DNA of 64,000 nucleotides from Arthrobacter sp. M2012083 (GTDB taxonomy: Bacteria > Actinomycetota > Actinomycetes > Actinomycetales > Micrococcaceae), in NCBI RefSeq assembly GCF_000281065.1, contig NZ_AKKK01000006.1, positions 124,001-188,000 on the forward strand, in the 5' to 3' direction. Below, piece after piece: positions 24,693-32,826 of this stretch. A model generated the notes under the pieces. That model saw only the letters and a list, made by a program, of their open reading frames with translations, ran no database searches and was not told the DNA's origin. The position numbers were made by a program, and so were the translations under genes. Positions within the stretch are counted from its first letter, which is position 1. Every line of letters begins with the position of its first letter.

Positions 24693-24710
24693 TAATACAT
24701 GCTTGTATAA
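24693..24710. promoter_or_regulatory. ATACA-N4-TGTAT inverted repeat between divergent units
   Basis: ATACA (24695-24699) and TGTAT (24704-24708) form a dyad of the kind bound by HutC-type GntR proteins (GTATACAA-like half sites). It lies about midway between the regulator start (24626) and the transporter start (24761), so one site could control both directions. Confidence 0.5.
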
Positions 24711-24760
24711 CAACTCACATCTCGTGGCGCCGCCCGCGCCCTCGGACAAAGGAGTTTGAT

Positions 24761-26236
24761 GTGAACATCCCCAATACCGCGGTTGACCCGCAGCCTGCAG
24801 ATCCCCAGTCTGTTGACCAGCACGCTCCATCACAGCTGACATCAGCTACTGAAGCGGCCACAGACGAAGGCCGCTTCCACGGCAAGGCCGCCGCGCTGCT
24901 GATCACCACGCTGGTCCTGGCCGTGCTGGCATTCCAGCTCAACGCCAGCATGATCACTCCGGCCCTGCCACACATCGGCTCCTTCTTCGGCGAGACGCCC
25001 GAGGCCGTGGCCCAAGTGCAGTCGATGTTCTTCCTCGCCGGCGCCATCGCTGGACCCGTGATCGGCCGCTGGAGCGACTTCATCGGACGCCGAAATGCAC
25101 TCCTCCTGGTGTTGGCCATCATGGGCGCGGGAACCGTGCTGTGTATCTTCGCCCCCACCTTGCCGTTGCTGGTCACCGGCCGTTTCATGCAAGGTGTTTC
25201 CAGTGCCATCTTTGCGCTTTCCTACATCGTCCTGAACGAATACCTGCCCGCCCGACTCTTCGGAACATCCATCGGCATCATCGCTGCCATCAACGGCGGC
25301 GTGGGCGGCGTGGATGGCTACTTCGGCGGACTCATGGCTGAGACCCTTGGTTTCCAATCGATCTTTGTCGCTGTCCTGGTACTGGCCGCAATCGCCGTCG
25401 TGTGTGTCATTAAAGTGGTCCCGAGCGGCAAGTCAGCCGTTGCTCCGGGCCGGATGGACTGGTGGGGCGCGGGTTCGCTGTCCGTGTTCCTGGTGTTCAT
25501 CACCTACTTCGTGTCCACCGGATCTTCGGCTGGCTGGACCTCGCCCGCAGCGCTCGGCCTGCTTGCCGGAAGCATCGCATCATTCACGGCCTTCTGGCTC
25601 ATCGAGAAGAAGCGCGAAACCCCTCTCGTGGCCGTTCACCACCTCCGCTCACGCCAGGTGTGGCCCGTCATCGCCACCACCGTGCTGACGCTCGCGGGCA
25701 TCTTCGCCATCATCAACTTCACTGTTGTGTTGCTGAGCCAGGATAAAGAAAACGGCTTCGGACTGTCAGCTTCGGTCGCAGCCCTGCTGTTCCTCACACC
25801 CGCAGCGCTCATTGGCGTGTTCGCGGCTCCGCTCGCCGGCTGGATCGCCGACCGCCGCGGCTGGATCAAGACCGTTCGCGTCGGCACGGCAACCAGCCTC
25901 GCCTGCGCAATCGTTGCGGCGCTATTCGCCCACAACCAGGTAGCAGTCCTCATCGCCATCGCCGCTCTGGGCATCTTCTACAACGGGTTCTTCCTCACCG
26001 CCATCAACGGCCTGTCCGTGCTGCTCTCGCCCAAGGAAGCGCCAGCCGCGCTGCCGGGCATCAACGGTGCTTCCTTCGGCATCGGGGCGAGCCTCGGCGT
26101 CGTGGTTGTTGCACCGTTCGCAGGCCAGGGCACCGCAGCTGGATACTCGGCGGCCCTCTGGATTTCAGTGTCCATCACGGCACTCGCCTTCATAGTCAGC
26201 ATGTTTATCGCGGCCCCCAAGGGCGAAAAGATCTAA
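24761..26236 (+). CDS. MFS transporter, 14-span DHA2-like, probable nucleoside/ribose carrier by context
   Basis: 491 residues with about 14 hydrophobic segments. The loop 2-3 signature GRWSDFIGRRNALL and the motif-C-like GGVGGVDGYFGG are visible. An N-terminal polar tail of about 40 residues precedes the first span. The GTG at 24761 is chosen because AAAGGAG lies about 6 nt upstream; the frame is open further upstream without a site. Sequence alone suggests a drug-type exporter, but its position between a ribokinase/UTRA pair and a nucleoside hydrolase makes nucleoside uptake the better guess. Confidence 0.8.
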   Translation: MNIPNTAVDPQPADPQSVDQHAPSQLTSATEAATDEGRFHGKAAALLITTLVLAVLAFQLNASMITPALPHIGSFFGETPEAVAQVQSMFFLAGAIAGPVIGRWSDFIGRRNALLLVLAIMGAGTVLCIFAPTLPLLVTGRFMQGVSSAIFALSYIVLNEYLPARLFGTSIGIIAAINGGVGGVDGYFGGLMAETLGFQSIFVAVLVLAAIAVVCVIKVVPSGKSAVAPGRMDWWGAGSLSVFLVFITYFVSTGSSAGWTSPAALGLLAGSIASFTAFWLIEKKRETPLVAVHHLRSRQVWPVIATTVLTLAGIFAIINFTVVLLSQDKENGFGLSASVAALLFLTPAALIGVFAAPLAGWIADRRGWIKTVRVGTATSLACAIVAALFAHNQVAVLIAIAALGIFYNGFFLTAINGLSVLLSPKEAPAALPGINGASFGIGASLGVVVVAPFAGQGTAAGYSAALWISVSITALAFIVSMFIAAPKGEKI

Positions 26237-26333
26237 CGCACGACGTCGGCACGCGGCTGCGCGTGCAACTCACCGCAGCTTCAGCCCACTCCGCACAACA
26301 AGCAGTCCGCTTCACCTGAAACGAGAGACCAAA

Positions 26334-27326
26334 ATGACCCAGCCCGCCCCCTTCTTCCTCGACTGTGATACCGGCATCGACGACGCCCTCGCCCTGGCCT
26401 ACCTCCTGGCCTCCCCCCGGGCGGACCTCGTCGGCATTGGAACCGTGAGCGGCAATGTCAGTGCGGCAGGCGGGGCCCGGAATACCCTGGACCTGCTGAA
26501 CTTGGCCGGCCACCCGGACGTTCCCGTGGCTATTGGCGCCCACGATCCGCAGGTTGGCTCTTTCCACGGAGGCGCTCCGCACGTCCACGGTGACAACGGC
26601 ATCGGCGGGGTGGACCTGGTCCCGTCCGACCGTGAACCCGTCAAGGCCACGGCCGCGGAGCTGCTGGTCCAAATGGCGCACAAATATGCGGGAGAGCTTC
26701 GCCTTGTGGCCATCGGCCCGTTGACCAACATCGCCGAAGCCCTGCGCCTGGAACCTAGACTGCCTGAGCTGATCGCCGAGGTCACCATCATGGGCGGCGC
26801 AGCGCTGGCCCCGGGAAACATTACGCCCGTTGCCGAGGCCAACATCGCCAACGATCCCGAGGCTGCCGCCGAAGTGCTGGCCGCCGACTGGAACGTGACG
26901 CTGGTGCCGTTGGATGTCACCATGACCAACGTCCTGGAGGAAAACCACCGCCAGGAACTGCTCGCCACCGAACACCCGGTCTCGCAGGCACTGGGCGAAA
27001 TGCTTGGGTACTACTTCGGCTTCTACATCGACATTTTCGGCCGGGCTTGCTCGGCGATGCACGATCCCCTTGCCGCAGCCATCGCTGTCAGGGGTGTGGA
27101 ACTCACACTGGCGCCGACCGTCCGGGTCCAGGTAGATACCACCGACGGACCCGGCCGCGGTCAGACGGTCTGCGATCTCCGTGGCCAGTACGCGGGATTC
27201 CCTGAGCAGCGCGGTGCACGTTGCCGAGTGGTCTTGGCAATCGGCGAGGACTTCGCACCGCACCTGCTGGGTACCATGCAGGCGGCCTGGTTGACTGAGG
27301 CTCAGGCAGCGGCGCCGGTCGCCTGA
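26334..27326 (+). CDS. Nucleoside hydrolase (IunH/Rih family)
   Basis: 330 residues. The calcium-binding DCDTGIDDALAL cluster opens the protein, and further family motifs are GTVSGNVS, VHGDNGIGG, AIGPLTNIAEALRLEP, EANIANDPEAAAEVL (Asn/Asp/Glu ribose-binding set) and the C-terminal MHDPLAAA with the active-site His/Asp. It cleaves the N-glycosidic bond of ribonucleosides to base plus ribose. It is downstream of the MFS carrier and opposite ribokinase, forming a compact salvage route. Purine or pyrimidine preference cannot be read off. Confidence 0.9.
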   Translation: MTQPAPFFLDCDTGIDDALALAYLLASPRADLVGIGTVSGNVSAAGGARNTLDLLNLAGHPDVPVAIGAHDPQVGSFHGGAPHVHGDNGIGGVDLVPSDREPVKATAAELLVQMAHKYAGELRLVAIGPLTNIAEALRLEPRLPELIAEVTIMGGAALAPGNITPVAEANIANDPEAAAEVLAADWNVTLVPLDVTMTNVLEENHRQELLATEHPVSQALGEMLGYYFGFYIDIFGRACSAMHDPLAAAIAVRGVELTLAPTVRVQVDTTDGPGRGQTVCDLRGQYAGFPEQRGARCRVVLAIGEDFAPHLLGTMQAAWLTEAQAAAPVA

Positions 27327-27347
27327 CTGGCGGAAGCCTGAGGTATC

Positions 27348-27382
27348 GGCGACGACGGCGGCAGCGGCCCGCCGTCGTCGCC
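27348..27382. terminator. 14-bp GC hairpin between convergent genes
   Basis: GGCGACGACGGCGG (27348-27361) and CCGCCGTCGTCGCC (27369-27382) pair perfectly with a 7-nt loop, followed by CTCTTTAA. Terminates the nucleoside hydrolase transcript and probably also the convergent ArsR-fusion transcript. Confidence 0.65.
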
Positions 27383-27408
27383 CTCTTTAAGCTGTAGTCC
27401 TTTAGTGA

Positions 27409-28161
27409 CTACGCATACATGAGCGAGCCGGGCGTGGTGAGGGTTTCGCCGGTTTCCAGCCAGGTTTTGAGGCCCGAGAGGATCATGGGCCAGCCGCCGT
27501 ACAGTTGGTCGTTCGCACCTTCGCGGAGCTGATCGTGCGTCACAGTGAGGTGGCATGAGTCGCCGACGGGCTCAATTTCCCAGGTGACCCGCGAGGTTCC
27601 CTCGGCCTTCACATCCTCGCCCCAGAGCGCACGCATGGTTTGGACGAGCCGGCGTGGGGGATCCACCTCGATGTTCTCGCCCTCGCCGAGTGGCGCGTCC
27701 GCCTTGACGTTGTGCATCTCGAAGCGGCTGCCCGGAGTCCAGTCCGAGGTGAAGGTGTTTCCGAACTGGTATTTGCTGCGGATCTCGCTATTGGTAATGG
27801 CTTCCCAGAGCCGCTCCGGGGTGGTCTTGATGTAAATTTCGAAGATCTTTTCCATGGGACTTTCCAATCTGGATTTGAGGTCGCTGAGGGCAGCGGCCCA
27901 TGGTTCTGCGTATTTGCTCACCCAGCGATCGTGGATGAGGCGGATGGGAACCGGATTCAGGAAGTGCAGCTTTTCGCGCCCCCGACGGCGGGTGACCACC
28001 AATCCTGCATCTTCCAAAAGCTTGAGGTGCTTGGCGATACCGAAACGGGTCATCTCGAACCGGGCTCCCAAGGCCGAGGCAGATTGACCGTCCTCGCGGA
28101 ACAGCTCATCCAGGAGTTCCCTGCGGGTTGGGTCTGCCAAGGCCTTGAACACTACGTCCAT
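27409..28161 (-). CDS. ArsR-type HTH fused to an SRPBCC/AHSA1 domain
   Basis: About 250 residues. Residues 1-95 are an ArsR winged helix (KALADPTRRELL, recognition helix region MTRFGIAKHLKLLEDAGLV); residues about 103-240 are an AHSA1-like SRPBCC domain (YIKTTPERLWEAITN, FTSDWTPGSRFEM, WEIEPVGDSCHLTVTHD). ArsR and AHSA1 genes are often adjacent; here they are one protein, so the SRPBCC part may sense a hydrophobic ligand and control DNA binding. The ATG at 28161 is preferred: a consensus promoter places the transcription start there, and a longer frame would cover the operator. Confidence 0.8.
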   Translation of the reverse strand: MDVVFKALADPTRRELLDELFREDGQSASALGARFEMTRFGIAKHLKLLEDAGLVVTRRRGREKLHFLNPVPIRLIHDRWVSKYAEPWAAALSDLKSRLESPMEKIFEIYIKTTPERLWEAITNSEIRSKYQFGNTFTSDWTPGSRFEMHNVKADAPLGEGENIEVDPPRRLVQTMRALWGEDVKAEGTSRVTWEIEPVGDSCHLTVTHDQLREGANDQLYGGWPMILSGLKTWLETGETLTTPGSLMYA

Positions 28162-28197
28162 GGGCCCAGAATAGGTGACCAATTGGTCACATGTCAA
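28162..28197 (-). promoter_or_regulatory. Leaderless promoter with 16-bp palindromic operator in the spacer
   Basis: On the minus strand TTGACA (28197-28192) and TATTCT (28173-28168) are separated by 18 bp. The perfect palindrome GTGACCAATTGGTCAC (28175-28190) fills that spacer almost completely. The -10 ends 6 nt before the ATG at 28161, so transcription should begin at the start codon. This is a textbook layout for ArsR-type autorepression. Confidence 0.65.
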
Positions 28198-28217
28198 TGG
28201 ATGTGACTGCGTGCCTC

Positions 28218-28284
28218 GAGGTCGCGGGAACGCTGCGGGATCGCCGCTCCTGTCCGGGTGATCAAGCAGTGTTCCCGCGATCTC
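28218..28284 (-). terminator. 19-bp imperfect hairpin after the amidohydrolase gene
   Basis: Arms 28218-28236 and 28266-28284 pair over 19 positions, counting two G-U pairs, around a 29-nt loop. It follows the stop of the leftward amidohydrolase gene and precedes the ArsR-fusion promoter. No T-run, so termination is presumed, not shown. Confidence 0.4.
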
Positions 28285-28299
28285 GGCGGGGTGCCATGA

Positions 28300-29637
28300 C
28301 TAGAGGTTCGTCCGGACTACAACACCTTGAGCGATCACCGTGCTGACCTTCTCCAGTGCGGAGCCATCCGTCAGCGGATCGGAGTCAACCACCACGACGT
28401 CGGCCATCGAGCCACGCACCAGGCGCCCCACGCTTTCGCCGCGTCCCAGCAAACGGGCAGCATTCGTGGTGGCGGCTTGGAGAGCTTCCACCGGTGTGAG
28501 GCCGGCTTCAGCCAGCAGCCGTGCTTCCGTTCCGATTGGAGTGACATCCGTTCCGAAGGAATCGGTTCCGGCCACAATCGTGACTCCGGCATCCTTGGCT
28601 GCCCGGACTGCGGCCTGCAGGATGGGCGTGTATTCCTTACCGCGGGCGGCCAGGATGGGGTTGGTGGAATTGGCCATGCTGGTGATCGCATCCATGGTGG
28701 GAGTGAAGAAAGTGCCGCGCCGGGCCATGTCCTGGATGGTCTTCTCCGTCATGAAGACGCCGTGTTCGATGCTGCGGACACCGGCCCGGACCGCGCCGTC
28801 AATTCCCTCGGCACTGTAGGCGTGGCAGAGGACGCCGGCACCCTTGGCCGCCTTGACGATCGCTCCGATCTGGTCCACGTTGTAGACCAGCTCGCGGGGG
28901 TCCTGCTCCGGAAGGCCTGCCCGTGGGTTGGCCCGGGTCTTGATGACTTCAGCACCGCGTTTGAGGTTGATACGGGTGAGGTATGCAAGATCCTGGGGCT
29001 CCTTGACTCCACCGCTCAGCGTCGCCAGTGGGGCCAGGTCCGGATCGGCCAGTAGGGAATCGCCCTGATCCGGCGAGATGAACAGGCCCGCCGGAGTCAT
29101 CCTGGGTGAGAGGCCAGGTGCCCACGATGGCAGGGCGGCAAGGGCGACGTCCTGATAGAAAGTGCTGGAGCCGCTACGGACACTGGTGGCCCCACCTTGC
29201 AGCAGGGTGCGGGCGTCTGCCAGCGCGTTGGCGTGGACGTGGACGTCGACGAGTCCCGGGAGCACCCATTTGCCGGAGGCGTTCAGTACGCGGGCACGGT
29301 TCGCGACGGCGGCCACGGCCTTCCGCGTTTCGTCGCGGCTTCCGACGGCGGTGACCTTGCCGCCGTCGAGGACCACCACACCATCGGCCACAGCGTCACC
29401 TGTCTTGGGGTCAACGACCGTTCCACCCTCAATGATCACGGCCTGGGTTGGCAGCGGCTTGCCGGGATAGCTCGGTCCTGCCTGGTTGTTGTCTGCAAGG
29501 GCTGCCGGGGCCGAGGCCAGCTGCGCGGCAATGCCCGCTACGGAGATCCCGGCCAGGGCGGCGGCTCCGGCCAGGATGCCGCGGCGGGGAAGTTCACCCT
29601 TGGGGGTTGGGGCTGAGGTGTGGTCGTGAAGGCACAT
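28300..29637 (-). CDS. Exported amidohydrolase with twin-arginine-type signal
   Basis: 445 residues. The N-terminus has a Tat-like signal: PRRGILAGAAALAGISVAGIAA, then a cleavage-type ASAPAALA near residue 47. The mature part is an amidohydrolase-superfamily barrel: GKWVLPGLVDVHVHAN (metal His pair), VLCHAYSAEG, SIEHGVFM and VAGTDSFGTD (metal Asp), ending in MADVVVVDSDPL. The closest-looking relatives are prolidase/imidazolonepropionase-like hydrolases. A metalloenzyme folded before export is what Tat export would explain. The substrate is unknown. Two TGGTATNCCA sites lie upstream. Confidence 0.8.
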   Translation of the reverse strand: MCLHDHTSAPTPKGELPRRGILAGAAALAGISVAGIAAQLASAPAALADNNQAGPSYPGKPLPTQAVIIEGGTVVDPKTGDAVADGVVVLDGGKVTAVGSRDETRKAVAAVANRARVLNASGKWVLPGLVDVHVHANALADARTLLQGGATSVRSGSSTFYQDVALAALPSWAPGLSPRMTPAGLFISPDQGDSLLADPDLAPLATLSGGVKEPQDLAYLTRINLKRGAEVIKTRANPRAGLPEQDPRELVYNVDQIGAIVKAAKGAGVLCHAYSAEGIDGAVRAGVRSIEHGVFMTEKTIQDMARRGTFFTPTMDAITSMANSTNPILAARGKEYTPILQAAVRAAKDAGVTIVAGTDSFGTDVTPIGTEARLLAEAGLTPVEALQAATTNAARLLGRGESVGRLVRGSMADVVVVDSDPLTDGSALEKVSTVIAQGVVVRTNL

Positions 29638-29701
29638 CGATTACTCCTGGGAAACTGGCTGCTGGAATCGCTTGGTGGCTTCGGGTGGTGCTGCGATTCC
29701 A

Positions 29702-29790
29702 TTTGGTATTCCAGAATGCACCCCATGGCGTGGTGAGTGCAAGGATTTATTGACATTGCGGGAAGGTGGCGAAGTTTTGGTATGCCAAAT
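29702..29790. promoter_or_regulatory. Paired TGGTATNCCA palindromes upstream of the amidohydrolase
   Basis: TGGTATTCCA (29704-29713) and TGGTATGCCA (29778-29787) are near-identical dyads whose centres are 74 bp apart, about seven helical turns. The first sits where a leftward start site would be if TTGCAC and CATTCT on the minus strand are the -35 and -10. GntR-type regulators bind TGGTATACCA-like sequences. No GntR gene is adjacent. Confidence 0.45.
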
Positions 29791-29963
29791 TACTGGTCTG
29801 CGTTGACGATGTGTCCCCGCAGGATATCCGCATGCCCGCAGTGCTGAGCGAGCTCGTGGAGCATGTGGAGGTAGACCCAGCGGAGGGGGAGTGGCCGCCG
29901 TCTGGAGGCTTCGCACGTCTCTGGATGCGCTGCCTGACTACTGGCAATGGGGTCTTCGTCATC
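29790..29963 (-). pseudogene. C-terminal remnant of a DUF664/DinB-family gene
   Basis: Directly after the VOC stop, one minus-strand frame with no start codon encodes about 58 residues ending LRWVYLHMLHELAQHCGHADILRG and a few more before TAA. This matches the conserved C-terminal helix of DUF664 (DinB superfamily) proteins, usually written LRW-(I/V)-(L/Y)-x-HMIEExARHxGHADLLRE. The N-terminal two thirds, including the first metal His, are missing; the frame begins after a TGA overlapping the VOC stop region. It is therefore a decayed 3' fragment. Confidence 0.65.
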
Positions 29964-30395
29964 TCATCCGAAAACCACCGTGCCGTCGTCGTCGATCTTC
30001 CAGCCGGGGTTGTGCGCGATCTCCCAGATGATGCCGTTCGGGTCCTTGACGTGGCCGTGGAAGATGCCGCCGAAAGCGCCGGCTTGGGCGGGCTTGATGA
30101 CAGTGGCCCCGGCCGCGGCCAGGGCGTCGATGGTGCTGGCGACTTCCGCCGGGCTGCCGACGTTGTGTGAGAGTGTCACGCCGCTGACGCCTGGCGTGGG
30201 GGCAACTTCGCCGAGGTCCTGGTCGAATTTTTCGGCGTCAAACAGGCCGAGCATCAGTCCCGGCGCAACTTGGAAGAAAAGGATCTCACCGGGAACATCC
30301 ATGGCCGGATCCCAGCCGAGCCCGCCCTTATAGAAGGCGCGAGCGGCGTCGAGGTCCTTTGTGGCGAAGGTGAGGAAGTGCAGTCGCTGGTCCAT
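29964..30395 (-). CDS. VOC (glyoxalase/dioxygenase fold) family protein
   Basis: About 143 residues in one vicinal-oxygen-chelate module pair: [25 protein letters not shown] at the N-terminus and [17 protein letters not shown] at the C-terminus, the usual positions of metal or substrate ligands. The start ATG at 30395 is chosen where homology begins; the frame extends 18 codons further. Could be a resistance, lyase or binding protein; no specific substrate evident. Confidence 0.75.
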   Translation of the reverse strand: MDQRLHFLTFATKDLDAARAFYKGGLGWDPAMDVPGEILFFQVAPGLMLGLFDAEKFDQDLGEVAPTPGVSGVTLSHNVGSPAEVASTIDALAAAGATVIKPAQAGAFGGIFHGHVKDPNGIIWEIAHNPGWKIDDDGTVVFG

Positions 30396-30545
30396 ACGGG
30401 AATCGTAGCGGGAAGGTACGACGGCGGTAGCCGGCACTCGAAAGGGCATCCTGCGTCCTCCCCACGAAGCCCCTCAACATCACCAAGTAGGCCGACTTGC
30501 CGGGTCCTGTTGAGGCCCGGTCAAAGCTGGTGGGAGGATGGAGCA

Positions 30546-31235
30546 GTGGACTCCCTCTTCGACTTCCTTGGCAGTTACTGGTGGCTCATTTTTCCTATCG
30601 GCGGGATGGCTGGTGGCTGGGCAAGGTCGTGGTCGAAGGCCAGCGAGGAGCGCCACCGGCGCAAGGTTGAGTTGCTGAAGCTACGGAACCAACTGGCGGT
30701 CCACGAGGAAGCCAATCAAGCCGAGGTTGTTTCGCTGATTGCCGCACATGATTCAGTGAACCACCGGTGGCTGGAGTACGAGCTCGACGTTGGGAACCTT
30801 ATTGATTTCCCGCTCATGACCGACGTTCGCGAACCCCTTACGGTCGCGTTCCTACGAGCCAAAAAGGAAGCCGACGGCTTACGCCCCGCTGCACCCGAGG
30901 ACATTTCGACGCCGGCCCGGTTGGCTGAGTACCGGACAGCTGTCCACAGCTTTGAACTCGCTTTCGACGTTGCCGAACGGGAAGCCAGGCGCATCAAGGA
31001 CGGCAACTTCAGCGGCCCGGAACGGCAGCGATTGGCTACGGCAAGGAAGCTTCTCCGGATTGCTGAAGACACCGCAGCCACCCCAGCCGAACGCCAAACG
31101 GCGTACAAACGTGCCCGCAAAGAACTCGATGGCCTGATCGTCCTGCCTGAGGCAACGGTCGCCGCTCTTGAAAGCAAGATCATCAGCATGCTGGACACCC
31201 GCAAGGACCCCGACACGGACGTCCGGTTCGCTTGA
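30546..31235 (+). CDS. Hypothetical membrane-anchored coiled-coil protein
   Basis: 229 residues. One N-terminal span (FLGSYWWLIFPIGGMAGGW, about residues 6-24) is followed by a long charged helical region (about 30-160, rich in Glu/Arg/Lys/Ala), probably a coiled coil facing the cytoplasm. GGGAGGA lies 7 nt before the GTG at 30546, which decides the start; the frame is open far upstream. Family not recognised. Stand-alone. Confidence 0.7.
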   Translation: MDSLFDFLGSYWWLIFPIGGMAGGWARSWSKASEERHRRKVELLKLRNQLAVHEEANQAEVVSLIAAHDSVNHRWLEYELDVGNLIDFPLMTDVREPLTVAFLRAKKEADGLRPAAPEDISTPARLAEYRTAVHSFELAFDVAEREARRIKDGNFSGPERQRLATARKLLRIAEDTAATPAERQTAYKRARKELDGLIVLPEATVAALESKIISMLDTRKDPDTDVRFA

Positions 31236-31403
31236 AGGCCTGGTGGTGTGGCTTCTTCGAAGCCTAACTGCAGCAGGGCTGTACCTTCACCACCTTCTTT
31301 GAACTCGGCAGGGCCCTAAAACAACCGTCATCGGCTGAATTAGAGCCCCGAGGAATCCAAAGTGGGTGATGACCGCACGCCGTCTCCAAGCGCGAGCCTC
31401 CGC

Positions 31404-31817
31404 TTAGCCCCGGCCCATGCTCGTCGACGGATCGCCGCCACCTTCTGAGGGGTCGGCGCGTAGGTCGTCGGGGTCGTCAGTGGGCAGACCGGCCGGGCCT
31501 GACACGTCGCCTGAGCCGGCTGAAGCGTCGGCGCCTGTGAAGCTGTCCTGTTGTGTACCGGCGTCGGATGCCTGGTCATCAAAGTCGCGGCCGCCGTCGG
31601 GTAACCCCTCGGCGCGGTGGCGACCCTTCTGGGTGTCATTCGCAGAGAGGTCCTCATCCATGGCGTTGGAGCCCTCGCTGATGGAGGAGTGGACCTGAAC
31701 GTCGTCGTCTTTGTCGCCCGGCTCGGGGACATGCCCGTCGTTGACGGGGTCGGAGGTTCCTGCCAGATCTTCCATCGCGTTTTCGGTGGCCTTGCGGATG
31801 CTGTCTTCTACGCCCAT
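31404..31817 (-). CDS. Small acidic low-complexity hypothetical protein
   Basis: 137 residues, very hydrophilic, rich in Asp/Gly/Ser/Glu, with no hydrophobic core beyond the first 20 residues. The N-terminus MGVEDSIRKATENAMEDLAG resembles the opening of CsbD-like stress proteins, but the rest does not. AAAGGAG lies 8 nt before the ATG at 31817. An AGTAAG-4-CTTACT inverted repeat (31869-31884) lies upstream. Probably intrinsically disordered and stress-related; unproven. Confidence 0.65.
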   Translation of the reverse strand: MGVEDSIRKATENAMEDLAGTSDPVNDGHVPEPGDKDDDVQVHSSISEGSNAMDEDLSANDTQKGRHRAEGLPDGGRDFDDQASDAGTQQDSFTGADASAGSGDVSGPAGLPTDDPDDLRADPSEGGGDPSTSMGRG

Positions 31818-31868
31818 CAGAACGACTCCTTTGCACGAATGGTCCGTATCCGGATCTCGGATTGCATT

Positions 31869-31884
31869 AGTAAGCCTACTTACT
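31869..31884. promoter_or_regulatory. AGTAAG-N4-CTTACT inverted repeat
   Basis: A 6-bp perfect inverted repeat around CCTA, 52 nt upstream of the acidic-protein gene and about 30 nt before a TTGACA (31914-31919) that could belong to the rightward GAF-ANTAR promoter. It could be an operator for either direction. Confidence 0.35.
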
Positions 31885-32084
31885 TCTGTGAGCATACGAA
31901 ACCCTTCCCGAGGTTGACAAACGCACCCTTGCTACTCATGTATCCGCAGGTCAAGACCACTCGTGCCGCACTTTGTACCGGTGATCGTTGGAGGATAAGG
32001 TATTGCCAGACCGTTTTGCAGAGGGCGGCAATATTCGCTCCTTTGCTGTCTGCTGGGGACGCATTTCAGTCAGTAGGAACGTGC

Positions 32085-32822
32085 ATGGTCAACCCCCGCC
32101 CTGAGCAGGAAGCTCTCCAGAATGGATACTTTTTGGATCTAGTCCTGGGCAGCGAAGACGTCGAAGCTTTTCTCGGCGATCTCGCGGCTTTCTCCGCCGA
32201 AAGCCTCTCGCACCCGGAAGCACCCGTCTTCTGTGGCATCACCGTATTGCGTCGTAAGAAGTCGGCCACCGCAGCCAGCAGTGACGACCGCGCCAGAGCG
32301 ATGGATGAGCTCCAAAACGACTTTGATGGCCCTTGCCTCACGGCCATGGACAAGCTCACCCCTGTGATGGTGCCCGATCTTCTCCAGGAGCACCGGTGGC
32401 CGGAGTATGTGCAGGCTGCCTCACATTCGGGCCTGCGATCCATCCTCAGCGTCCCCCTTTTGGTGGAAGGCGATACCCGTGCTGCGCTGAACCTCTACTC
32501 GGAGCAGCCGGATGCCTTCAGCGGTGACGACGTTGAGCGGGCTGAAGTTTTCGCGTCCCACGCCTCAAAGTCGTTGCGCCTCGCCCTGAAGATTGCACAG
32601 CTCAGCGATGCCCGTAACGATCTCGCAGCGGCCATGCAGTCCCGCACGGTGATCGATCTTGCGGTGGGCGCCATCATGGCGCAGAACCACTGCAGCCAGG
32701 ACGAGGCCTTCACCATCCTCCGCACCGCGTCCAGCAACCGCAACATTAAGCTGCGGCACCTGGCGAAGTCGATCATCTCGGCGGTTTCCTCGGGGAAGAT
32801 CACGACGCACTTCGAGGAGTAG
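32085..32822 (+). CDS. GAF-ANTAR transcription antitermination regulator
   Basis: 245 residues: a GAF sensor domain (about 45-165, GLRSILSVPLLVEGDTRAALNLYS) and a C-terminal ANTAR domain (about 180-235, VIDLAVGAIMAQNHCSQDEAFTILR...IKLRHLAKSIISAV). ANTAR domains bind paired stem-loops in nascent mRNA and prevent termination. The ATG at 32085 with TAGGAAC upstream is preferred; the frame is open far 5' without a start signal. GAF-ANTAR proteins are typical of actinobacteria. Its RNA targets are not apparent in this window. Confidence 0.85.
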   Translation: MVNPRPEQEALQNGYFLDLVLGSEDVEAFLGDLAAFSAESLSHPEAPVFCGITVLRRKKSATAASSDDRARAMDELQNDFDGPCLTAMDKLTPVMVPDLLQEHRWPEYVQAASHSGLRSILSVPLLVEGDTRAALNLYSEQPDAFSGDDVERAEVFASHASKSLRLALKIAQLSDARNDLAAAMQSRTVIDLAVGAIMAQNHCSQDEAFTILRTASSNRNIKLRHLAKSIISAVSSGKITTHFEE

Positions 32823-32826
32823 GGAG

